A DNA stretch of 5,793 nt from Acidobacteriota bacterium (GTDB taxonomy: Bacteria; Acidobacteriota; Terriglobia; Acidiferrales; UBA7541): NCBI GenBank assembly GCA_016179005.1, contig JACOSF010000350.1, positions 1 through 5,793 on the forward strand, given 5' to 3'. A program made the position numbers and the translations under genes. Below the pieces are notes generated by a model. That model was not told the origin of the DNA. It did not search any database and saw nothing but the letters and a program-made list of their open reading frames with translations. This document shows, piece after piece, positions 1 through 5,114 of this stretch. How positions within the stretch are numbered: position 1 is the stretch's first letter; the number at the start of each line of letters is the position of its first letter.

Positions 1-1269
1 CGCGCGCGCGGTAGGACTTGCGAGGTCGAAGGCCGCAGCCATCTCCGCTGGAACGACGTCAACCCGATTGATTTTCTGCGCCACCGCATCGGCCGTTACA
101 AACCGGTGCGTCCCGAGGAATCAGCAGGGTTGCCGCCGCTGGTCGGCGGCGCGATCGGCTACTTTGGCTACGACTGCGTGCGCCTGGTCGAGCGCATCCC
201 GGACACCGCGCGCGACGACCGCCAGCTCGACGATGCTGTGCTGATGTTCTACCTCGGCCTCGTCGCCTTCGACCACGTGCAGCATCGCCTGTGGATTATC
301 CGTAACGTTTACACCGAAGGCCCAGGCAGCCTGCGCGCTAAGTACGACGCCGCCGCGCGTGAAATCGAGAAAACTCGCCGCGTGCTCGAGCAGCCGCTGC
401 CCGCCACGAAGCGCCGCCGCGCGGGCGCCGCGCTGCGCGTCACCTCGAATTTCAGCAAGCCTGCGTATCTCGCCGCGGTGCGCAAGGCCAAGCAGCACGT
501 CCGCGCCGGAGATATTTTTCAGGTCGTGCTCAGCCAGCGCTTCTCCGCGCACGTAAAGACCGACCCGTTCGAAATCTATCGCGCGCTGCGCGTGGTGAAT
601 CCTTCACCGTACATGTACTTCCTGCGCCTGGGCGACGTCGCCGTGGTGGGCAGTTCGCCGGAAATGCTGGTGAAGGTGCAGGGCCGCGACGCCTTCTACC
701 GACCCATTGCCGGCACGCGCCCCCGCGGCCGCAACGCTGCCGACGACTGCCGCCTCGAAGCCGAGCTGCGCGCCGACCCCAAGGAGCGCGCCGAGCACGT
801 CATGCTGGTGGACCTCGGCCGCAACGACCTCGGCCGCGTGTGCGACTACGGTAGCGTGCGCGTGGAAGAGATGATGTTCGTGGAAAAATATTCCCACGTG
901 ATGCATCTCGTTTCGCGCTTGCAGGGAAAGCTGCGCGCGGGCGTGGACTGCTTCGACGCGCTGATGGCCTGCTTCCCGGCGGGCACCGTCAGCGGCGCGC
1001 CGAAGGTGCGCGCGATGGAAATCATTGACCAGCTCGAGCCTACGCGCCGCGGCATCTACGCCGGCGCGGTGCTTTATCTCGATTTTTCAGGCAATCTCGA
1101 TTCCTGCATCGCCATCCGCACGCTGGTGATGAAAGGCGGCGTGGCCAGCGTACAGGCCGGCGGGGGCATCGTTGCCGACTCCGTACCCGAACGCGAATTT
1201 CAGGAAACGGTGAACAAGGCAGGCGCTTTGCTCGCGGCGTTGGAAGCAGCGCAAAGGAGAAAGCTGTAG
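1..1269 (+). CDS. trpE: Anthranilate synthase component I (TrpE), 5' end outside window
   Basis: TrpE converts chorismate to anthranilate using ammonia supplied by TrpG, the first step of tryptophan synthesis in the cytoplasm. The frame is open from base 1, giving 422 visible residues. The family is usually about 490-520 long, so roughly 70-100 N-terminal residues are missing, including the LLES tryptophan-binding motif. The GTG at 106 is internal, not the start. The chorismate-binding domain runs from about visible residue 148 to 412. It shows NPSPYMYF (200-207), PIAGTRPRG (235-243), AEHVMLVDLGRND (264-276), YSHVMH (297-302), PAGTVSGAPK (326-335) and the C-terminal glutamates of PEREFQET (396-403). 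Ala237 in PIAGT separates TrpE from PabB, which has a catalytic Lys there (PIKGT). NPSPYM is part of the tryptophan feedback pocket and is intact. trpG follows after 43 nt. The stop TAG lies inside a REP-like element. Family assignment is secure. Confidence 0.97.
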   Translation, partial: RARGRTCEVEGRSHLRWNDVNPIDFLRHRIGRYKPVRPEESAGLPPLVGGAIGYFGYDCVRLVERIPDTARDDRQLDDAVLMFYLGLVAFDHVQHRLWIIRNVYTEGPGSLRAKYDAAAREIEKTRRVLEQPLPATKRRRAGAALRVTSNFSKPAYLAAVRKAKQHVRAGDIFQVVLSQRFSAHVKTDPFEIYRALRVVNPSPYMYFLRLGDVAVVGSSPEMLVKVQGRDAFYRPIAGTRPRGRNAADDCRLEAELRADPKERAEHVMLVDLGRNDLGRVCDYGSVRVEEMMFVEKYSHVMHLVSRLQGKLRAGVDCFDALMACFPAGTVSGAPKVRAMEIIDQLEPTRRGIYAGAVLYLDFSGNLDSCIAIRTLVMKGGVASVQAGGGIVADSVPEREFQETVNKAGALLAALEAAQRRKL

Positions 1270-1288
1270 CGCCCGCCTTTAGGCGGGC
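1266..1288 (+). repeat. GTAG-headed REP-like palindrome between trpE and trpG
   Basis: The element starts with GTAG (1266-1269), then one C, then a perfect 7-bp stem, GCCCGCC (1271-1277) with GGCGGGC (1282-1288), around a TTTA loop. A GTAG head before a GC-rich hairpin is the layout of the REP class linked to RAYT transposases, such as the SMAG repeats of Stenotrophomonas. The TAG of the head is the trpE stop codon. No T-tract follows (the next bases are ATCTGG), so it is not a standard intrinsic terminator. A related element lies at 5055-5104. That it is dispersed through the genome is inference. Confidence 0.7.
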
Positions 1289-1295
1289 ATCTGGA

Positions 1296-1312
1296 AACTG
1301 TCAACTGACAAC
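1296..1312 (+). repeat. Short tandem heptamer abutting the trpG start
   Basis: AACTGTC (1296-1302) is followed directly by AACTGAC (1303-1309) and AAC (1310-1312), then the trpG ATG. The same bases form a short inverted repeat, TGTCA-AC-TGACA (1299-1310). The tract takes up the space where a Shine-Dalgarno sequence would normally sit. It may be chance at this length, or a remnant of an intergenic repeat. Confidence 0.4.
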
Positions 1313-1876
1313 ATGCTTCTCCTTCTCGACAACTACGACAGCTTTACCTACAACCTGGCGCAATACCTCGGCCAGTTGGGGCAGACACTCGATGTTCGGC
1401 GCAACGACCAGATCACGCTGGACGAAATCGAAACGCTCGCGCCCGAGCGCATCGTCATCTCGCCCGGCCCGGGCATCCCGCAGAACGCCGGAATCACCAT
1501 CGCGCTGATCCGCCGCTTCGCCGGGAAAATTCCCATCCTCGGCGTTTGCCTGGGACACCAGGCCATCGGCCACGCCTTCGGCGGGCGTGTGATCCGCGCG
1601 CCGCATCTCCTCCATGGCAAGACCAGCGAGATCCGTCACGACGGCAAGACGATTTTCCGCGGCCTGCCGCAGCCCTTCACCGCCACGCGCTATCATTCGT
1701 TGATTGTCGAAAGAAAAAGCCTGCCGCGCGAGTTGGAGATTTCCGCCGAAACTTCAGATGGCCTGATTATGGGCCTGCGCCATCGCAAGCTTCTCGTTGA
1801 AGGCGTCCAGTTTCATCCGGAATCGGTCCTCACCGACTTCGGGATGCCACTGCTAGAGAATTTCCTGATACTGTGA
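1313..1876 (+). CDS. trpG: Anthranilate synthase component II, glutamine amidotransferase (TrpG/PabA family)
   Basis: This class I glutamine amidotransferase subunit hydrolyses glutamine and passes ammonia to TrpE. It is complete at 187 aa, the normal length for a stand-alone TrpG. The N-terminus has DNYDSFTYN (6-14), followed by the oxyanion-region motif SPGPG (50-54). The nucleophile elbow GVCLGHQAIG holds catalytic Cys79. HGKTS (101-105) and YHSL (127-130) follow, and GVQFHPES carries the other triad members, His168 and Glu170. It lies 43 nt after trpE and 6 nt before the next gene, so co-transcription with both is likely. No Shine-Dalgarno is visible within 15 nt of the ATG; the nearest GGA is at 1293-1295. 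Many bacteria use one such subunit for both anthranilate and p-aminobenzoate synthesis. Pairing with trpE makes tryptophan synthesis the main role, but a PabA role cannot be excluded. Confidence 0.95.
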   Translation: MLLLLDNYDSFTYNLAQYLGQLGQTLDVRRNDQITLDEIETLAPERIVISPGPGIPQNAGITIALIRRFAGKIPILGVCLGHQAIGHAFGGRVIRAPHLLHGKTSEIRHDGKTIFRGLPQPFTATRYHSLIVERKSLPRELEISAETSDGLIMGLRHRKLLVEGVQFHPESVLTDFGMPLLENFLIL

Positions 1877-1882
1877 ACTCCA

Positions 1883-2359
1883 ATGAAGCTAAAGACGCTT
1901 GGTCTCTTCGCCATCCTTGTAGTGGCCTTGATCGCTGCCTATCCCTTCGAGGTCACGGTCGCACCGGATTGGACAGTAAAGGTCGTTGATGAGGTTGGCC
2001 GCCCCTTGGTCAAAGTCACGGTGACGGAAACTACCCGGTATTACCCCTTTCAATTGTCGCCGAACGAGGAACGGCAGGTGACGGATGCCAGCGGCTTAGC
2101 TCACTTTTCTCGTCGCACCCTTCGACTGAGTCGGGCAGCTAGGACTTTCGCCTGCCTCAAGAGAATTATTGCCGAAGGCATCAAGTTCGGCTGCGGGCCG
2201 GAGGCTACCATCTGGGCGGAAAAAGTCGGGTATGGACCGATCTCGTATGATACAGACACAGGTTGGGACGGGCGCGTGGACCCAAGAAGTTCTCATATCG
2301 TTTTACAACAGTGTGCGAAAGGGAAAACCGGAAATTATTGCAGGGACGAAGTCCAATAG
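1883..2359 (+). CDS. Hypothetical exported or membrane-anchored protein with a possible Ig-like/CarboxypepD_reg-like domain
   Basis: I do not recognise this 158-aa protein as a named family. It begins with MKLK and a hydrophobic run to about residue 20 (LGLFAILVVALIAAY), which would serve as an uncleaved anchor or signal sequence; no clear signal peptidase site follows. Residues 31-75 (VKVVDEVGRPLVKVTV, later VTDASGLAHF) resemble a small beta-sandwich of the carboxypeptidase-regulatory or Big type, where a 'D..G.P' strand and a 'TD..G...F' strand recur. The C-terminal half has four cysteines (91, 104, 144, 153) that could form disulfides outside the cytoplasm. It starts 6 nt after the trpG stop with no Shine-Dalgarno, so translational coupling is likely. 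G+C is about 55%, lower than its neighbours, with mixed codon use suggesting weak expression or later arrival. The function is unknown. Confidence 0.7.
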   Translation: MKLKTLGLFAILVVALIAAYPFEVTVAPDWTVKVVDEVGRPLVKVTVTETTRYYPFQLSPNEERQVTDASGLAHFSRRTLRLSRAARTFACLKRIIAEGIKFGCGPEATIWAEKVGYGPISYDTDTGWDGRVDPRSSHIVLQQCAKGKTGNYCRDEVQ

Positions 2360-2415
2360 CCAAAACCCTTACGCCATGCAAACTAGCTAAGTCCGAGGGC
2401 TTTCGTTAGGGAACA

Positions 2416-3963
2416 CTACCAGCGCAATTCCGCCAGCAGCGAGCCGAAAATTTCCATCCCGCGCCAGAGGTTGCCCACCCGCAGATTTTCGTTTTCGCTG
2501 TGCTGGTTGTTGTCGTGGTTGACGATGGGGACGCCGATCACCGGCAGCTTCAAATTTTCGAACAGGTACATCGGCGCTGAGCCGCCCAGTGTGGGCATCT
2601 TCACCACCGGGGCGCCCATGGCTTCTTCCACCACGCGCACAACCGCGCGCGACACGGGCAGGTCCATCGGCGTCCGCGACGCCGGATAGCCCGGCCCGCC
2701 GGTTACCCGCGCGATGAACGGATATTTTTCGCGCTCCTCGTTGGTGGGCTCCTCACTCGTCACGTAGAAGCCCTGTTTGCGGATGTGCGCAATCAGCCGC
2801 TCGACTTGCCGCTGCGGGTCAATGTTCTTCACCAGACGCAGGTCGAGCGACACCTCCGCCTTCGTGGGAATAATGTTTTGCGACTGCGCGCCAACGTAAC
2901 CGCTCTGGATGCCGCGGACGTTGAGCGAAGGCTGATTGATCAGCTCCACGAGTTTTTTTCCGTTGCCTTCCGCCTTGGCAAAGTGCAGCTCGTGCATCAG
3001 GTCCGCTTCGTTTGCGGGCAGTTCCGCCAGCGCCTGCTTCTCGCGCTCGGAGAGCGGCGCAACGTCGTCATAGAAACCTTCAATCAACACGCGGCCGGTG
3101 GCGTCCTTCATCGAACCCAGCAGCCGCGCCAGATGAAACGCCGGATTCGGCGCCCAATTGCCGTAGTGGCCGCTGTGCAGCGCGCGCGTGGGGCCGTAAA
3201 CTGTGATGTTCACGTCCGTCACGCCGCGATTGCCGAAGAAAAGCAGCGGCCGCCCCGATTGGTGCACCGGGCCGTCAATGGTGAGCAGCGCGTCGCCGCG
3301 GAAAAGATCGCGGTATTTTTCCAGCACTTTCCCCAGATTCGGCGACCCAGCCTCTTCTTCGCCGTCGAGGATGAGTTTCAGGTTGACCGCCAGCGGGATT
3401 TTCTTCACGCGCAGCGCATCGAGCGCTGCGAGCAGCGCGACGATGGGCGACTTGTCGTCCGACGCCGAGCGCGCGTAAATGCGCCAGTCGTCCTGATACG
3501 CCGTGCCCGCGGCCGGGAAGGGAATCAGCGTCCCGCCAGCCTCCAGCGATTTCGTGCGCAGAGCGGGCGCGAAAGGCATCGTGCCGGCCCACGCCTTGGG
3601 GTCCACCGGCTGGCCGTCGTAGTGCGCGTAGAAAATCACCGTGCGCGCGGCGCCGCGCGTCGTTAATTCGGCGTAGATCGCCGGACCGCGGCCCGCGATG
3701 GGGAGAAATTGCACGCGCAGTCCGCGCGCCTCGAGCATCGTCTTCAACTTTTCGGCATTTCTTTGTATGTTCGGCGCGTCGCTGACGATATTGGGAATGG
3801 AAAGCAGCTCGACCAGTTCGCGCGTGATGCGATGTTCGTTGGCCTGGCGATATTCACGCACTGCACCGGCCACGCGGGCCGCCGCTGGAGCGGTTGACAC
3901 CTGCGCGGTCGCGGGATAAAGTGCTCCAAGCAAAAGAGAGCAGAGAAAAATTATGCGCTTCAA
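2416..3963 (-). CDS. Exported M20-family zinc metallopeptidase (dipeptidase-like)
   Basis: The 515-aa protein belongs to the M20 family of two-metal peptidases related to carnosinase, DapE and ArgE, and probably cleaves dipeptides or small amides outside the cytoplasm. A Sec signal peptide (KR, then hydrophobic IIFLCSLLLGALY) ends at ATA-Q, residues 20/21. Metal and catalytic residues are all present: His114 and Asp116 in AHYDG, bridging Asp169 in SASDDKSP, general base Glu203 and metal ligand Glu204 in DGEEEAGS, Asp230 in LTIDGP, and His487 in NQHSENE. The dimerisation 'lid' domain is inserted around LHSGHYGNW (262-270) to about 400. The usual glycines of GxxDDKG are serines here (166, 172). 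The start is TTG at 3963, set by AGGAGG 6 nt upstream and by an in-frame TAG at 3978-3976. It is a single-gene unit diverging from the ABC operon. The exact substrate cannot be read from the sequence. Confidence 0.93.
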   Translation of the reverse strand: MKRIIFLCSLLLGALYPATAQVSTAPAAARVAGAVREYRQANEHRITRELVELLSIPNIVSDAPNIQRNAEKLKTMLEARGLRVQFLPIAGRGPAIYAELTTRGAARTVIFYAHYDGQPVDPKAWAGTMPFAPALRTKSLEAGGTLIPFPAAGTAYQDDWRIYARSASDDKSPIVALLAALDALRVKKIPLAVNLKLILDGEEEAGSPNLGKVLEKYRDLFRGDALLTIDGPVHQSGRPLLFFGNRGVTDVNITVYGPTRALHSGHYGNWAPNPAFHLARLLGSMKDATGRVLIEGFYDDVAPLSEREKQALAELPANEADLMHELHFAKAEGNGKKLVELINQPSLNVRGIQSGYVGAQSQNIIPTKAEVSLDLRLVKNIDPQRQVERLIAHIRKQGFYVTSEEPTNEEREKYPFIARVTGGPGYPASRTPMDLPVSRAVVRVVEEAMGAPVVKMPTLGGSAPMYLFENLKLPVIGVPIVNHDNNQHSENENLRVGNLWRGMEIFGSLLAELRW

Positions 3964-3969
3964 GACGGT

Positions 3970-3975
3970 CCTCCT
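3970..3975 (-). promoter_or_regulatory. Perfect Shine-Dalgarno (AGGAGG) fixing a TTG start
   Basis: On the - strand AGGAGG lies 6 nt before the TTG at 3963-3961. An in-frame TAG immediately upstream (3978-3976) rules out a longer product, and the encoded signal peptide begins right at this TTG. Together these decide the start of the M20 peptidase. Confidence 0.85.
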
Positions 3976-3984
3976 CTAAAAGCT

Positions 3985-3999
3985 GTTGCGATCGGCAAC
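3985..3999. repeat. Small inverted repeat in the divergent control region
   Basis: GTTGC (3985-3989) and GCAAC (3995-3999) are perfect inverted arms around the 5-nt centre GATCG. It lies downstream of the M20 -10 box, so it would fall in the M20 leader, about 10 nt from the Shine-Dalgarno. It could be an operator half-site pair or a small leader hairpin. Five-base arms are near chance level. Confidence 0.3.
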
Positions 4000-4001
4000 G
4001 T

Positions 4002-4031
4002 CTGACACTTCTTACGCGCCGACATTATAGG
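4002..4031 (+). promoter_or_regulatory. Candidate sigma70-type promoter for the ABC exporter operon
   Basis: CTGACA (4002-4007, five of six matches to TTGACA) is followed after 18 nt by TATAGG (4026-4031, four of six matches to TATAAT). Transcription would start near 4038, giving a leader of about 60 nt before the ATG at 4102. It overlaps the -10 box of the opposing M20 gene. The match is moderate and acidobacterial promoter rules are not well known to me. Confidence 0.3.
4024..4029 (-). promoter_or_regulatory. -10 box (perfect TATAAT) of the M20 peptidase promoter
   Basis: The - strand reads TATAAT from 4029 to 4024, a perfect -10 hexamer in an otherwise GC-rich stretch, facing the M20 gene. 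The predicted start near 4017 gives a leader of about 54 nt containing the AGGAGG. No good -35 box is seen 16-18 nt upstream (bases there read AACCGG or similar), so an activator or a relaxed -35 may be involved. Confidence 0.5.
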
Positions 4032-4101
4032 TATCCTGAGTCCTTTCCGGTTGTGTTTTTCCGGATGCGCGAACTCCCGAATGGGTGAAGGGTTTTCCGA
4101 G

Positions 4102-5058
4102 ATGAGCGACTTCGCATTGCAGGTTGAAAACCTGGTGAAGGTGTACCAGCCGCGCGGGCTCCGATGGAATCGAAGCCCGCGCGCGCCGGTGCGCGCCGTG
4201 GACGGCTTGAGCTTCGAGGTGAAGCGCGGGCAGATCTTCGGCCTGCTCGGCCCCAACGGCGCGGGCAAGACCACCACGCTCAAGGTGCTGAACACGCTGA
4301 TCCGCCCGACCAGCGGCCGCGCCAGCGTGCTCGGCTACGACGTTGTTGCGCAGCCGCTCGAAGTCCGCCGGCACATTTCCGTGGTCATCCAGGAATCCGC
4401 CGCCGAACTTTTTTTGAGCACGCTTGACAATTTGCTCACCTTCGCGCGCTTCCACTCCGTGCCACCCGCCGAGGCGCATCGCCGCGCCGAAAAAGTGATG
4501 GACCTCTTCCACCTGCGCGAAGAAGCTGCACGCAAGGTGCAGGACCTGAGCGGTGGTTTCCGCCGGCGCGTTCAGGTGGCCAAGGTGTTCATGGTGGATA
4601 CGCCCGTCGTCTTCATGGACGAATTTTCCACGGGCATGGACCCCATCCTGAAGCGCGCAGTGATGAGTTACCTACGCGAGGAGGCCGCGCGCGGCCGTAC
4701 CATCGTGCTCACCACGCAAATCCTCAGCGAGGCCGAGGAGCTGTGCGACGACATCCTGATCATGAACAGGGGCAGGCAAGTGGCCCGCGGCGATCTGCGC
4801 GCGCTGAAGCTGCTTTCCGAAAACGTGTACGACGTTTCGCTCACGTTTGAAAAGCTGCCCGCGGCCATCGAGCAGCACCTCGCGCCTCTCGCGCCGCGGC
4901 GAATGCAAGTTAGCGGCAACAGCGTGGAGTTCAGCGTGAAGGCCGACGAGGCGCGCGTGCTGGCACTCGTCGCGGAGCTGGCTAAACGAGAGCGTGTGCT
5001 GCGCGTCGAAGTCAGCGGCGCCAGCCTGGAAGATATTTTTGTGGAGCTGATGAAGTAG
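4102..5058 (+). CDS. ABC-2 type exporter ATP-binding protein (DrrA/CcmA-like)
   Basis: This cytoplasmic ATPase would power export through the permease encoded next. From the chosen ATG it has 318 aa. The nucleotide-binding domain (about 5-230) shows Walker A GPNGAGKT (50-57), Q-loop Gln97 (VIQE), signature LSGGFRRR (149-156), Walker B VVFMDE (169-174), and D-loop GMD (178-180). The switch-histidine site is Gln206 in LTTQILSEAEELCD, as in DrrA-type drug exporters. Residues 235-318 form the C-terminal domain typical of this group, ending in the SLEDIFVELMK motif. An Arg/Pro-rich insert (17-31) sits between the first two strands. In-frame starts also exist at 4051 (TTG) and 4081 (ATG). I prefer 4102 because the family N-terminus begins there and GAAGGG (4087-4092) lies 9 nt upstream. 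The substrate is unknown; drugs, lipids or polysaccharides are all possible. Confidence 0.93.
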   Translation: MSDFALQVENLVKVYQPRGLRWNRSPRAPVRAVDGLSFEVKRGQIFGLLGPNGAGKTTTLKVLNTLIRPTSGRASVLGYDVVAQPLEVRRHISVVIQESAAELFLSTLDNLLTFARFHSVPPAEAHRRAEKVMDLFHLREEAARKVQDLSGGFRRRVQVAKVFMVDTPVVFMDEFSTGMDPILKRAVMSYLREEAARGRTIVLTTQILSEAEELCDDILIMNRGRQVARGDLRALKLLSENVYDVSLTFEKLPAAIEQHLAPLAPRRMQVSGNSVEFSVKADEARVLALVAELAKRERVLRVEVSGASLEDIFVELMK

Positions 5059-5104
5059 CGGGGGCTTTACGCCCCCGCTTGCGGCGGGGCAAACCCGCCA
5101 CTAC
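5055..5104 (+). repeat. REPIN-like element: two inverted GTAG-headed palindromes
   Basis: The 50-bp element runs from GTAG (5055-5058) to CTAC (5101-5104), so each end reads GTAG inwards. The left unit has arms GCGGGGGC (5058-5065) and GCCCCCGC (5071-5078) around TTTAC. The right unit has arms GGCGGG (5083-5088) and CCCGCC (5094-5099) around GCAAA. Reading each 27-nt unit from its GTAG, 19 positions agree, and paired stem positions change together. The TAG of the left head is the stop codon of the ATPase gene, and the right end abuts the permease Shine-Dalgarno. No T-tract follows either hairpin, so readthrough to the permease is expected. Confidence 0.8.
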
Positions 5105-5108
5105 GGAG
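5105..5108 (+). promoter_or_regulatory. Shine-Dalgarno (GGAG) of the permease gene
   Basis: GGAG begins at the base after the REPIN-like element and lies 6 nt before the ATG at 5115, a standard spacing. It supports that ATG as the start. A second in-frame ATG at 5133 has no such site. Confidence 0.7.
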
Positions 5109-5114
5109 CGCATC

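Noticed and set aside
1..10. Alternating CG run at the window start
   Set aside because: It reads as Arg-Ala-Arg codons in the open trpE frame and is ordinary for a GC-rich gene.
106..108. GTG as the start of trpE
   Set aside because: The frame is open to base 1 and the upstream codons encode plausible TrpE sequence; the family needs roughly 100 more residues before this point.
1..1269. PabB (aminodeoxychorismate synthase) instead of TrpE
   Set aside because: The motif is PIAGT with Ala; PabB has the catalytic Lys (PIKGT).
1266..1288. Intrinsic terminator after trpE
   Set aside because: The stem is strong but no T-rich tract follows, and trpG must be transcribed from upstream. A REP-like element fits better.
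2360..2415. Bidirectional terminator between the hypothetical gene and M20
   Set aside because: Only weak pairings are visible (CCCTTACG with CGTTAGGG, one mismatch, about 29 nt apart) and there is no T-tract.
2415..2420. Third GTAG-headed repeat at the M20 stop
   Set aside because: GTAG is present on the - strand at 2419-2416, but the bases after it form no GC-rich palindrome.
2785..3666. 293-codon open frame on the + strand inside the M20 gene
   Set aside because: It is antisense to a gene with a full set of metal ligands. Its product is rich in Arg, Gln, His and Val with no motif, as expected of a high-GC shadow frame.
4046..4065. TCCGG/CCGGA hairpin in the ABC operon leader
   Set aside because: The arms are only 5 bp with a 10-nt loop, common by chance in this composition.
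4051..4101. TTG at 4051 or ATG at 4081 as the ABC ATPase start
   Set aside because: They add residues outside the family N-terminus (MCFSGCANSR, MGEGFSE). The ATG at 4102 begins the conserved domain with a purine-rich site 9 nt upstream.
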